Shown piece by piece: positions 18,064 to 26,404 of a DNA stretch of 64,000 bases. How positions within the stretch are numbered: the first letter of the stretch is position 1; every line of letters starts with the position of its first letter. Origin of the DNA: Duganella alba. GTDB lineage: Bacteria; Pseudomonadota; Gammaproteobacteria; Burkholderiales; Burkholderiaceae_D. The DNA lies in the NCBI RefSeq assembly GCF_009674495.1, contig NZ_WKJN01000007.1:186001-250000 (forward strand), given 5' to 3'. The translations under genes were made by a program, and so were the position numbers. The notes under the pieces are model-generated. The model was not told the DNA's origin. It did not search any database and saw only the letters and a program-made list of their open reading frames with translations.

Positions 18064-18090
18064 AATAGGCCGGGTTTTCGTTAAAGTCAA
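18062..18090 (-). promoter_or_regulatory. Sigma-70 promoter of the GbsR-type regulator
   Basis: TTGACT (18085-18090) and TATTAT (18062-18067) are spaced by exactly 17 bp. The downstream edge runs into the operator palindrome at 18044-18063. Confidence 0.75.
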
Positions 18091-18175
18091 CGCAAGTCTT
18101 TACACTGTTTTACCCGCCCGGCCATTGACGCTCCCCTCACGCGGGCAGACCATTCAAGTTTGGCCGACGCTCTCC

Positions 18176-18811
18176 ATGTCCACATCCGAACTAACCGTGC
18201 ACAAGCTGTTCAGCACACCGCTGTTGCTGACCAATATCGACGAGGCGGCCGACCTCAACGTGGCGCTGCTTGAATATTTCCTGCCCAGGGCCAGCCAGCA
18301 AGCGGGCCGCAAGCACACCAACCTCGGCGGCTGGCAGTCGGCCGACGACTTCCAGTTATCGGAGCTGCCGGCGGCGCAAAAACTGTGCCGGATCGTGACC
18401 GGCGTCGTGCAATCCGCCACGGCGGTGCTGACGCCGGGCGGGCTGGTGGAAGCCTCCCTGCCGATGCGCGTGAACGCCTGGGTCAACGTCAATCCGCCCG
18501 GCGCCAGCAACGCCCTGCACGGCCACGCCGGCGCTTTCTGGTCCGCCGTGTACTACGTCGATGACGGCGACGCCGGCGGCGACAACGGCGGCGAACTATT
18601 CTTCCACGATCCGCGCGGCCTGCTGCCCGCCATGCACGACCCGCTGCTGCGCTTCCGCATCGAAGGCTGCGTCACCGCCGGCTACACCGAAAAGATCACG
18701 CCGCAATCGGGACTGCTGGTGGTGTTTCCCTCCTGGCTGCTGCATGCGGTCGATCCGTTCTACGGCAACCGGCCGCGCGTGTCGGTCGCCTTCAATTTCG
18801 GCACGCCCTGA
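18176..18811 (+). CDS. Putative 2OG-Fe(II) oxygenase (TIGR02466 type)
   Basis: A 211-residue protein that resembles the TIGR02466 family of putative 2-oxoglutarate/iron oxygenases. Visible landmarks are VNVNPPGASNALHGHAGAFW with metal-binding histidines, a GGELFFHDPR turn, and the C-terminal FPSWLLHAVDPFYGNRPRVS, which supplies the distal His and the Arg expected to bind the 2-oxoglutarate carboxylate. The start is placed at MSTSELTVHKLFSTP; an ATG-initiated extension to 18125 is possible but unconserved-looking. It is convergent with the MutS-like gene, with two bases between their stops. The substrate is unknown. Confidence 0.75.
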   Translation: MSTSELTVHKLFSTPLLLTNIDEAADLNVALLEYFLPRASQQAGRKHTNLGGWQSADDFQLSELPAAQKLCRIVTGVVQSATAVLTPGGLVEASLPMRVNAWVNVNPPGASNALHGHAGAFWSAVYYVDDGDAGGDNGGELFFHDPRGLLPAMHDPLLRFRIEGCVTAGYTEKITPQSGLLVVFPSWLLHAVDPFYGNRPRVSVAFNFGTP

Positions 18812-18813
18812 AT

Positions 18814-20253
18814 CTATAGCGACAGTTCATGCGCCAGCAGCCGCGCATGGATGCTGCCGGCCCTGGCCACAACGTCCGCGTCGAAACCGCGCTTGGTCAG
18901 CAGCGCCAGTCCGTTGGTATCCTGCAGCAGGCCGGGCGCCAGCTGCCAGCGGCCGTCCCGGCGGCTGACGCACCACGGCCGCAGACAGTCCGACAGCAAG
19001 GATGCCAGCACCAGATGGTGCGACGCCACCACCACCCGCCCCTGCTGCGCCAGCGTGTGCAGCACCGCGCCGGCCGCCGATACCGACTCCAGGTAATTCG
19101 TGCCACGGAAAATTTCGTCGACGATGAAGATGGCCGGCCGTCGCGCGGCCAGCGCCAGCAGCTCCTGGCCGCGCCGCAGTTCCGCCATGTAGAAGCTTTC
19201 GCCGTTGTCCATCGCGTCTTCGTTCTGCATGCTGGTGTAGACCGGCTGCAGCGGCGTGACCGCGCGCGCCGCGTAGCAGAAGCCGAACGCCCGCGCCGTG
19301 ATCAGGTTCAGGCCTATCGTGCGCAGCAGCGTGCTTTTGCCGATGCCGTTCTGGCCGGAGATGAACACGCCCTGCTTCGCCATGCCGAAGGTCAGCGGCG
19401 CGGCGTCTTCCAGCAGCGGATGCACGACATCGTCCAGCGCCACCGCGTCGCCCTGCTCGGCCCAGCAGTACACCGGCGCCTGTGACAGGTGGCGCGCCAG
19501 CGCCAGGTCCGCATCCAGCGCCGCCACGCGTTCAAAGCTCGACCGCAGGAAGCTTATGCTAGCGCGCAGCACCGCGCGGCTGCGGTAGTAGTGGCGCACG
19601 TTTTGCAGGAACATCCAGTCGGCGTAGTCGCGCGCGCCCGGCAGGTCCGCCAGCAGCGAACGACTGAGGCGGCGATTCAGTACAGCGGCGGCGGCGCTGT
19701 CTTCCCACGCCAGCAGGCCATGCGCGCGCAGCATCAGCTGGGTGCTGTGCAGGATGCGCCTCCATTCCTGCACCGCGTCGTAATGGCGCGCCTGGATCGC
19801 GCACAGCGTCAGGAACAAGGCCAGCACCACGATCCACATCCACAGCCAGTTCATGCCCAGCGCCAGCGCGACCGACAGCAGCAGCGCCGGCGCTAGCCAG
19901 CCCAGTACCGGCAGCCAGCGCGGCGACGCCGGCAGTGCGGCGCCAAACAAGGTCTCGCTGATTTCGCGGTCGGCGCCGCGCAGGCAACTGTTGATGGCAG
20001 TCAGGCGCTGGCGTTGTCCGTCGTCCGCGAGCAGCGCGCGGACGCGGTCGGACGATGCGCTCACGTCTTCGTCCGCATGCAGGCGGCGGTGCAGCTCCTG
20101 CTGGCCGAAGATGCTGGTCTCGCGCGCCAGTTGCGCGCTGTAGGCGGGCAGCAGCAGGTCGTCCCAGGTTTGCTTGTCCAGCATGGTGTCCGCGTCGGAC
20201 AGGGTGCGACGGTACAGGGCGACGTCGCTGGGCACAAAGGGATAATCGTTCAT
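18814..20253 (-). CDS. Membrane-anchored MutS-like ATPase
   Basis: A 479-residue protein with the C-terminal ATPase of the MutS superfamily but none of the mismatch-recognition domains. Two hydrophobic helices (about residues 114-133 and 136-153) anchor it in the inner membrane. The lever/core-like region follows, then Walker A GQNGIGKS (300-307) and Walker B IFIVDE with D379-E380. The start at 20253 is the first that leaves the N-terminus free of the upstream regulatory DNA. MutS-like proteins with membrane segments are known but uncharacterised; mismatch repair is unlikely. It is divergent from the sigma-54-controlled efflux operon, whose activator sites lie in its upstream region. Confidence 0.75.
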   Translation of the reverse strand: MNDYPFVPSDVALYRRTLSDADTMLDKQTWDDLLLPAYSAQLARETSIFGQQELHRRLHADEDVSASSDRVRALLADDGQRQRLTAINSCLRGADREISETLFGAALPASPRWLPVLGWLAPALLLSVALALGMNWLWMWIVVLALFLTLCAIQARHYDAVQEWRRILHSTQLMLRAHGLLAWEDSAAAAVLNRRLSRSLLADLPGARDYADWMFLQNVRHYYRSRAVLRASISFLRSSFERVAALDADLALARHLSQAPVYCWAEQGDAVALDDVVHPLLEDAAPLTFGMAKQGVFISGQNGIGKSTLLRTIGLNLITARAFGFCYAARAVTPLQPVYTSMQNEDAMDNGESFYMAELRRGQELLALAARRPAIFIVDEIFRGTNYLESVSAAGAVLHTLAQQGRVVVASHHLVLASLLSDCLRPWCVSRRDGRWQLAPGLLQDTNGLALLTKRGFDADVVARAGSIHARLLAHELSL

Positions 20254-20295
20254 GGGCCGGCAGATGGCGCGCGTTGACGATTTTTCAAGTGCGGC

Positions 20296-20346
20296 CGGAC
20301 AAGGCGGACAAACCGGACGCTCGCGGACAGCGGACACGCGCGGACT
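20296..20346 (+). promoter_or_regulatory. CGGACA repeat array: probable activator sites of the efflux operon
   Basis: Six direct copies of CGGACA or a one-base variant start at 20296, 20305, 20314 (CGGACG), 20324, 20331 and 20341 (CGGACT), roughly one helical turn apart. The last copy ends 30 bp before the -24 GG of a sigma-54 promoter. The same motif, orientation and geometry recur before the TldD/TldE operon (49889-49937). This arrangement fits binding sites of a sigma-54 activator, most simply the one encoded at 25055-26404. Confidence 0.75.
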
Positions 20347-20373
20347 ATTCCGTATAAATCAATGACTTAGAAG

Positions 20374-20390
20374 TTGGCACGTTTTCTGCA
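20374..20390 (+). promoter_or_regulatory. Sigma-54 promoter of the ABC efflux operon
   Basis: TTGGCACGTTTTCTGCA contains GG (20376-20377) and GC (20388-20389) exactly 10 bp apart and matches the TGGCACG-N4-TTGCW consensus closely. Transcription should start near 20400, 30 nt before the ATG at 20432. This rules out an in-frame TTG start at 20396. Confidence 0.85.
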
Positions 20391-20431
20391 TAACGTTGCG
20401 TATCCATTCACAGATTCACAGCAAAGCCATC

Positions 20432-21700
20432 ATGATACGTGACACCTCCAGCCAAGACGCCGTCATCGCCGCGCCCAAGGGCCAAGCCACCAGGCGTCGC
20501 CTGATCATCGCCGCCGGCGCCGTGGTGCTGCTGGCCGCCGGCGGCTACCTGTTCCACAAATGGCGCGACACCGACCATTCGGTCAACGTCTCGCGCCTGC
20601 GTATCGCCGAAGTGGGCCGCGGCACGCTGATCCGCGACGCCGCCGTCAACGGCCGCATCGTCGCCGCCGTCAGCCCGACGCTGTATGCGCCGTCGCTGGC
20701 CACCGTCACGCTGCAGACGCATGCCGGCGACACCGTCAAAAAAGGCCAGGTACTGGCGGTCCTCGAATCGCCAGACCTGTCCGACGCCTTGAAGAAGGAG
20801 CAGGCGGCCTACGCGCAGATCGAAGCCGACGTGGCGCGCCAACGCATCCTGGCGCGCAAGCAGAAGCTGCTGGCGCAGCGCGACGCCGACACCGCCGAAA
20901 TCGAGCGCCTGTCCGCCCAGCGCACGCTGGAGCGCTACGACGCCGTCTCCAACGAAGGCATCATCGCCAAGATCGAATACCAGAAGGCCAAGGACGCGCT
21001 GAATTCCGCCGCGATCCGCGCCAAGCACGCCGACCAGGCGTCGGCGCTGGAAAGCGACAACGTGGCGCTGGAGCTGGAATCGAAGATCAAGCAGCTGGAA
21101 CAGCAACGCAGCACGCTGTCCAACGCCCAGCGCCGCGTCGACGAGCTGACGGTGCGCGCGCCGGTCGACGGCTTCATCGGCACGCTGTCGGTGGCCAACC
21201 GCAGCGTGGTGCCGGCCAATACACCGCTGATGACGCTGGTCGACCTGTCGCGCCTGGAAGTGGAGCTGGAAGTGCCGGAGACCTATGTGTCCGACCTCGG
21301 TCTCGGCATGACGGCGGAAGTGAACTACGGTTCCGGCACCACCACCGGCAAGCTGTCGGCGCTGTCGCCGGAAGTGGTGAAGAACCAGGTGCTGGCGCGC
21401 GTGCGCTTCAACGGCGAGCAGCCGGCCGGCCTGCGCCAGAGCCAGCGCATCACCGCGCGGTTGCTGATCGACGAAAAGCGCGACGTGCTGATGGTGCAGC
21501 GCGGCCCGTTCCTCGAATCCGAAGGCGGCCGTTACGCCTACGTGGTGCGCGACGGCACCGCCATCCGCACCCCGGTCAAGCTGGGCGCCACCAGCGTCTC
21601 CGCCGTGGAAATCCTCGGTGGGCTGAAACCTGGCGACAAAATTGTTATTTCCGGCACCGAAACCTTTGAGAACGCCGAACGCGTCTCGATCAATCAATAA
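20432..21700 (+). CDS. Periplasmic adaptor (MacA/HlyD type) of an ABC efflux system
   Basis: A 422-residue membrane-fusion protein. A short cytoplasmic N-terminus is followed by one membrane helix (about residues 28-45), a lipoyl half-motif (LQTHAGDTVKKGQVLAVLES), a long alpha-helical hairpin rich in K, Q and A, the second lipoyl half (LTVRAPVDGFIGTL) and beta-barrel/MP domains that end in GGLKPGDKIVISG. It bridges the inner-membrane transporter to an outer-membrane channel, which is not encoded here. It is the first gene of a six-gene operon under a sigma-54 promoter. The cargo is unknown; macrolides, peptides or lipids are the usual substrates of MacAB-like systems. Confidence 0.88.
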   Translation: MIRDTSSQDAVIAAPKGQATRRRLIIAAGAVVLLAAGGYLFHKWRDTDHSVNVSRLRIAEVGRGTLIRDAAVNGRIVAAVSPTLYAPSLATVTLQTHAGDTVKKGQVLAVLESPDLSDALKKEQAAYAQIEADVARQRILARKQKLLAQRDADTAEIERLSAQRTLERYDAVSNEGIIAKIEYQKAKDALNSAAIRAKHADQASALESDNVALELESKIKQLEQQRSTLSNAQRRVDELTVRAPVDGFIGTLSVANRSVVPANTPLMTLVDLSRLEVELEVPETYVSDLGLGMTAEVNYGSGTTTGKLSALSPEVVKNQVLARVRFNGEQPAGLRQSQRITARLLIDEKRDVLMVQRGPFLESEGGRYAYVVRDGTAIRTPVKLGATSVSAVEILGGLKPGDKIVISGTETFENAERVSINQ

Positions 21701-21718
21701 TTTTTTAAGAGGCCCATT

Positions 21719-22432
21719 ATGCTGCGCATGAAAAACCTGAGCAAAGTGTACCGCACCCACATGATCGAAACCCACGCGCTGCGCGGCTTCGAGATCGATG
21801 TCCAGCAAGGCGAATTCGTCACCGTGACCGGTCCTTCCGGTTCCGGCAAGACCAGCTTCCTCAACATCGCCGGCCTGCTGGAGGAGTTCACCGACGGCGA
21901 GTACGTGCTCGATGGCGTCAACGTCAAGGGCATGGACGACAACGCCCGCTCGCGCCTGCGCAACGAGAAGCTGGGCTTCATCTTCCAGGGATTCAACCTG
22001 ATTCCCGACCTGTCGCTGTTCGACAACGTCGACGTGCCGCTGCGCTACCGCGGCTTCAACACCGCCGAGCGCAAGGAGCGCATCGAGGACGCGCTGGCCA
22101 AGGTCGGCCTGGCCTCGCGCATGAAGCACTATCCGGCCGAACTGTCCGGCGGCCAGCAGCAGCGCGTGGCGATCGCGCGCGCGCTGGCCGGCTCGCCCAA
22201 GCTGCTGCTGGCCGACGAACCGACCGGCAACCTCGACACGCAGATGGCGCGCGGCGTCATGGAGCTGCTGGAAGAGATCAACGCCGCCGGCACCACCATC
22301 CTGATGGTGACCCACGATCCGGAACTGGCGGTGCGCACCCAGCGCAATGTCCACATCATCGACGGCCAGGTGTCCGACCTGGTGCGCAAGTCGCCGTCGC
22401 TGAGCACCGTCGGCCACGCCGCCCAGGCATAA
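21719..22432 (+). CDS. ABC transporter ATP-binding protein (MacB/LolD type)
   Basis: A 237-residue ATPase. Walker A GPSGSGKT is at residues 38-45, the signature LSGGQQQR starts at 142, Walker B ends in the DE pair at 166-167 (LLLADEPTGNLD), and the switch His is in MVTHDPE. The DEPTGNLD wording is typical of the MacB/LolD/FtsE branch, which powers FtsX-type permeases by mechanotransmission. It follows the adaptor by 18 nt and precedes two separate permease genes, so ATPase and permease are split rather than fused as in E. coli MacB. Confidence 0.95.
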   Translation: MLRMKNLSKVYRTHMIETHALRGFEIDVQQGEFVTVTGPSGSGKTSFLNIAGLLEEFTDGEYVLDGVNVKGMDDNARSRLRNEKLGFIFQGFNLIPDLSLFDNVDVPLRYRGFNTAERKERIEDALAKVGLASRMKHYPAELSGGQQQRVAIARALAGSPKLLLADEPTGNLDTQMARGVMELLEEINAAGTTILMVTHDPELAVRTQRNVHIIDGQVSDLVRKSPSLSTVGHAAQA

Positions 22433-22442
22433 GGAGCGCAGC

Positions 22443-23756
22443 ATGTTCCAATACTACTTCCTGCTCGGCGCGCGCAGCCTGCGCCGCAATCCCGCGCTGA
22501 CCGCGCTGATGGTGCTGACGCTGGCCATCGGCGTGGCCGCCAGCGTGTCCACGCTGACCATCCTGCACGTCATGTCAGGCAATCCGATTCCGTCCAAGAG
22601 CGAACGCCTGTTCGTGCCGCAGTTCGACAACGGCCCGCTCGAAGGCTACAAGCCCGGCGACAAGCCGAACGACGAGCAGATGAGCTACCGCGACGCCGTC
22701 AATCTGCTCAACGGCAAAGGCGGCGAGCGCCGCACCGCCATCTTCGGCGTCGGCATGGCGCTGGAGCCGGAGCGCAAGGACCTGGGCGTGTTCGTGGTGC
22801 GCGGCGCCGCCACCACCGCCGACTACTTCAATATGTTCGATGCGCCGTTCCTGCGCGGCCAGGGCTGGGCGCCGGACGCCGACCAGCGCGGCGACGACGT
22901 CACGGTCCTCAGCCGCAAGCTGGCGGAAAAGCTGTTCGGCGACGCCGATCCGATCGGCCACCGCGTGCGCATGGGCGGCTTCGACTACCAGGTCATCGGC
23001 GTGCTCGAAACCTGGAACGTGCTGCCGCGCTACCAGCGCCTGATCGGCGGCGACAGCGCCTTCGGCGACGAGGACGACATGTACATCCCGTTCGCCACCG
23101 CCATCCGCCACCAGGTCGACCGCAACGGCAGCACCGGCTGCCTGGGCGAGGTCGAACCGGGCTTCCAGGGCTTCATCAATTCCGAATGCACGTGGATCCA
23201 GTTCTGGTTCGAGACCGCCAGCGCGCGCGACCGCGACACCCTGCAAAGCTACCTGAACAGCTACACCGCCGAACAGCGCAAGTTGGGCCGCCTGAAACGC
23301 AACTCGCCCAACACGCTGTACGACGTGATGGAATGGCTGGAATTTAACAAGGTGGTCGGCAACGACGACAAGCTGTCGGTGTGGCTGTCGTTCGGCTTCC
23401 TGCTGATTTGCCTGGTCAACACCATCGGCCTGCTGCTGGCCAAGTTCTCGGTGCGCGCCAGCGAGGTCGGCATCCGCCGCGCGCTCGGCGCCTCGCGCCG
23501 CGAGATCTTCACCCAGTTCCTGATCGAGACCACGGTGGTGGGCCTGGTCGGCGGCGTGCTCGGGCTGCTGCTGGCGTTCGGCGCGCTGGCGCTGATCGCG
23601 CTGCAGTCGAAGGCGCTGGCGAGCGTGGCGCAGATGGACTGGATCATGCTGCTGACCACCTTTGCGCTGGCGGTGCTGTCGGCCATCATTGCCGGCCTGC
23701 TGCCGACCTGGCGCGCCTGCCAGGTGACCCCGGCGCTGCAACTCAAATCCCAATAA
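22443..23756 (+). CDS. FtsX/MacB-type ABC permease, first copy
   Basis: A 437-residue inner-membrane protein. One TM helix near residues 17-40 precedes a large MacB-like periplasmic domain (about 45-310), and three TM helices follow at the C-terminus with the FtsX motif VRASEVGIRRALGASRREIF. It begins 10 nt after the ATPase gene. It pairs with a second, diverged permease directly downstream, which suggests a heterodimeric transporter. The periplasmic domain contains two Cys residues (in STGCLGEV and NSECTW) that could form a disulfide. Confidence 0.92.
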   Translation: MFQYYFLLGARSLRRNPALTALMVLTLAIGVAASVSTLTILHVMSGNPIPSKSERLFVPQFDNGPLEGYKPGDKPNDEQMSYRDAVNLLNGKGGERRTAIFGVGMALEPERKDLGVFVVRGAATTADYFNMFDAPFLRGQGWAPDADQRGDDVTVLSRKLAEKLFGDADPIGHRVRMGGFDYQVIGVLETWNVLPRYQRLIGGDSAFGDEDDMYIPFATAIRHQVDRNGSTGCLGEVEPGFQGFINSECTWIQFWFETASARDRDTLQSYLNSYTAEQRKLGRLKRNSPNTLYDVMEWLEFNKVVGNDDKLSVWLSFGFLLICLVNTIGLLLAKFSVRASEVGIRRALGASRREIFTQFLIETTVVGLVGGVLGLLLAFGALALIALQSKALASVAQMDWIMLLTTFALAVLSAIIAGLLPTWRACQVTPALQLKSQ

Positions 23757-23768
23757 GCGAGGCCCCTC

Positions 23769-25004
23769 ATGGAAATCCGTCCTATCCTGTCCGCGCTGCT
23801 GCGCAATAAAACCGGACCGATCCTGGTCGCGGTGCAGGTGGCCCTCAGCCTGGCCATCCTGTCCAACGCCCTCTACATCGTGCAGGACCGCCAGGCCATG
23901 TCGGCGCGCGCCAGCGGCGTCGCCAACGAGGAAGAAGTGTTCGGCGTGCAGATCCGCCACCTGAAGGCGCTGCCGCACGAGGCCAGCATCGCCAGCCAGC
24001 GCGGCGAGGTGGCCACCATGCGCGCCGTCGCCGGCGTGACCTCGGTGGCGCAGACCAGCCAGATGCCGCTGTCGCGCTCCGGCAGCTACTCCGGCATGGC
24101 GACCGACCGCAAGCAGGTCAACTCGGTGGCCACCGCCTCGGTCTACTATGTCGGCGATTCGCTGGTCAAAACCCTGGGCCTGCAACTGGTCGAGGGGCGC
24201 GACTTCCTGCCGAACGAAACGCCGGAAATCGACGGCGCCACCAGCAAGGAAGCGCCCAAGGTCGCCATCATCACGCGCGCGCTGGGCGCCGCCCTGTGGC
24301 CCGACGCCACCAGCTTTATCGGCAAGGAAGTCCTGCACGGCACCGGCGCCGAAGCCAATGCGCTGCGCGTGGTCGGCGTGGTGGAAAAACTGCAGACGCC
24401 GAACGCCGCCATCGGCGCCAAGGGCGAACAGTCGATCATCATGCCGATCCGCTCGTCCGGCGACGCCGCCTACGGCTACACGGTGCGCGCCGAACCGGGC
24501 CAGCTGGACCGGGTGATCAAGGAAACCGAAGCGGCGCTGCGCGCCGCCTCGCCGGAACCGATCGTGGTCAAGACCAAGACCCTGAGCGAGTACCGCCAGC
24601 TGCGCTACCGCGCCGACATGGCGCTGGCGTGGATGCTGGTGACGGTCAGCGTGCTGCTGCTGCTGATCACCGCCAGCGGCATCGTCGGCATGGCCAGCCT
24701 GTGGGTGACGCAGCGCCGCAAGCAGATCGGCGTGCGCCGCGCCCTGGGCGCGCGCCGGGTCGACATCCTGCGCTACTTCATCACCGAGAACATCCTGATC
24801 ACCAGCGCCGGCATCGGCGCCGGCGTGCTGCTGGCGCTGGGCCTGAACCAGCTGATCGTCAGCAAGCTGGAAATGGCGCGCCTGCCGGCCGGCTACCTGG
24901 TCGGCGGATCGCTGATCTTCTGGGCGCTGGGCATCATCGCGGTGTACGGCCCGGCATGGCGCGCGGCCAGCATTTCGCCGGCCACCGCCACCCGCACCGC
25001 GTGA
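23769..25004 (+). CDS. FtsX/MacB-type ABC permease, second copy
   Basis: A 411-residue protein with the same layout as its upstream neighbour: one N-terminal TM, a periplasmic domain and three C-terminal TMs with the FtsX-type stretch RRKQIGVRRALGARRVDILR. It is clearly diverged from the first permease, especially in the periplasmic part, as expected for a heterodimer partner. It starts 12 nt after the first permease. The substrate is unknown. Confidence 0.92.
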   Translation: MEIRPILSALLRNKTGPILVAVQVALSLAILSNALYIVQDRQAMSARASGVANEEEVFGVQIRHLKALPHEASIASQRGEVATMRAVAGVTSVAQTSQMPLSRSGSYSGMATDRKQVNSVATASVYYVGDSLVKTLGLQLVEGRDFLPNETPEIDGATSKEAPKVAIITRALGAALWPDATSFIGKEVLHGTGAEANALRVVGVVEKLQTPNAAIGAKGEQSIIMPIRSSGDAAYGYTVRAEPGQLDRVIKETEAALRAASPEPIVVKTKTLSEYRQLRYRADMALAWMLVTVSVLLLLITASGIVGMASLWVTQRRKQIGVRRALGARRVDILRYFITENILITSAGIGAGVLLALGLNQLIVSKLEMARLPAGYLVGGSLIFWALGIIAVYGPAWRAASISPATATRTA

Positions 25005-25054
25005 ACGGCGCAGGCGGGGTACAGGGCATGGCGCGACAATGTTATGCTTACGGC

Positions 25055-26404
25055 ATGCCTACTGTACTCATCATCGACGACAACGCCGCCGTGTCCGTGG
25101 CCCTGGACGTGCTGTTCTCGCTGCACGGCATCGAGGCGCTGCGCGCCGCCTCGCCCGCAGCCGGCCTGGCCCTGCTGGAGCAGCACAGCGTGGACCTGGT
25201 GCTGCAGGACATGAACTTCACCGCCGACACCACCTCGGGCGAGGAAGGCACGGCGCTGTTCCGCGCCATCCGCGACCGCCACCCGGACCTGCCGGTGATC
25301 CTGCTCACCGCCTGGACCCACCTGGATGCGGCGGTGGACCTGATCAAGGCCGGCGCCGCCGACTACCTGGCCAAGCCGTGGGACGACAACAAGCTGATCG
25401 CCACCGTCAACAACCTGATCGAACTGGGACAGGCCAAGCGCGCCTTGCAGCAGCGCGTGCAGGCCGAGCTGCGCCAGCGCCGCGAACTGGAAAACGGCCA
25501 TGACCTGCGCGGCATGGTGTACCAGGACCCGGCCACCGAACGCGTGATCCACCTGGCCTGCCAGGTGGCGCGCGCCGACGTGCCGGTGCTGATCTCCGGC
25601 CCCAACGGCACCGGCAAGGAGCGCATCGCCGACATCATCCAGGCCAATTCCTCGGTGCGCGACGGCCCGTTCGTGGTGCTCAACTGCGGCGCCATTCCGT
25701 CCGAACTGATCGAGGCCGAACTGTTCGGCGCCGACGCCGGCGCCTACACCGGCGCCGCCAAGGCGCGCGAAGGAAAATTCGAGGCGGCCGACGGCGGCAC
25801 GCTGTTCCTCGACGAAATCGGCAACCTGCCGCTGGCCGGACAAATGAAACTGCTGCGGGTGCTGGAGACCGGCCGCTTCGAACGCCTCGGCTCCAACCGC
25901 GAGCGCCAGGTCAAGGTGCGCGTGGTCAGCGCCACCAATGCCGATCTGCCGGCCATGATCCGCGCCGGCACCTTCCGCGAAGACCTGTTCTACCGCCTCA
26001 ACGTAATCGAACTGCGCCTGCCGCCGCTGGCGGCGCGGCCGCTGGACATCCTGCCGCTGGCCATGCATTTCCTCGGCCCGGCGCGCCAGCTGCATCCGGA
26101 CGCGCAGGCGGCGCTGCTGGCGCATCCCTGGCCCGGCAATGTGCGCGAACTGAAAAACGTCATGATGCGCGCCGGCCTGCTGGCCAGCGGCGACATCATC
26201 AAGGTCGCCGACCTCGGCCTGCCGGCCGCGCCGTCGCTGGGCACGCCCACCGCCGACGACGGCAGCCGCGAGCCGGACCGCGACGCCATCAGCCTGGCCC
26301 TGAGCCGCGCCGGCGGCGTGGTGGCGCAGGCGGCGGCGGAACTGGGCCTGTCGCGCCAGGCGCTGTACCGCCGCATGGAGCGGCTGGGCATCGTCCGTCC
26401 GTGA
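25055..26404 (+). CDS. Sigma-54-dependent response regulator (NtrC family)
   Basis: A 449-residue activator. The receiver domain has its phospho-acceptor at D52 (LQDMNF). The AAA+ domain has Walker A GPNGTGKE (182-189), the sigma-54 contact loop as GAYTGA (229-234, Tyr for the usual Phe) and Walker B LFLDE (250-254). A Fis-type helix-turn-helix at the C-terminus reads [20 protein letters not shown]. Its gene lies inside an operon driven by a sigma-54 promoter, so it probably activates its own operon by binding the CGGACA array. The same array precedes the TldD/TldE operon. The ATG at 25055 is favoured; an in-frame ATG at 25028 would add nine residues. The partner kinase follows with a one-base overlap. 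Confidence 0.95.
   Translation: MPTVLIIDDNAAVSVALDVLFSLHGIEALRAASPAAGLALLEQHSVDLVLQDMNFTADTTSGEEGTALFRAIRDRHPDLPVILLTAWTHLDAAVDLIKAGAADYLAKPWDDNKLIATVNNLIELGQAKRALQQRVQAELRQRRELENGHDLRGMVYQDPATERVIHLACQVARADVPVLISGPNGTGKERIADIIQANSSVRDGPFVVLNCGAIPSELIEAELFGADAGAYTGAAKAREGKFEAADGGTLFLDEIGNLPLAGQMKLLRVLETGRFERLGSNRERQVKVRVVSATNADLPAMIRAGTFREDLFYRLNVIELRLPPLAARPLDILPLAMHFLGPARQLHPDAQAALLAHPWPGNVRELKNVMMRAGLLASGDIIKVADLGLPAAPSLGTPTADDGSREPDRDAISLALSRAGGVVAQAAAELGLSRQALYRRMERLGIVRP

Noticed and set aside
20296-20346. The CGGACA units as a CRISPR-like or minisatellite repeat.
   Set aside because: Units are only 6 bp, phased by about one helical turn next to a promoter, and recur at a second promoter; binding sites explain this better.
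20396-20431. A TTG start that would lengthen the adaptor protein by 12 residues.
   Set aside because: It lies upstream of the transcript start predicted from the sigma-54 promoter and has no ribosome-binding site; the ATG at 20432 is used.
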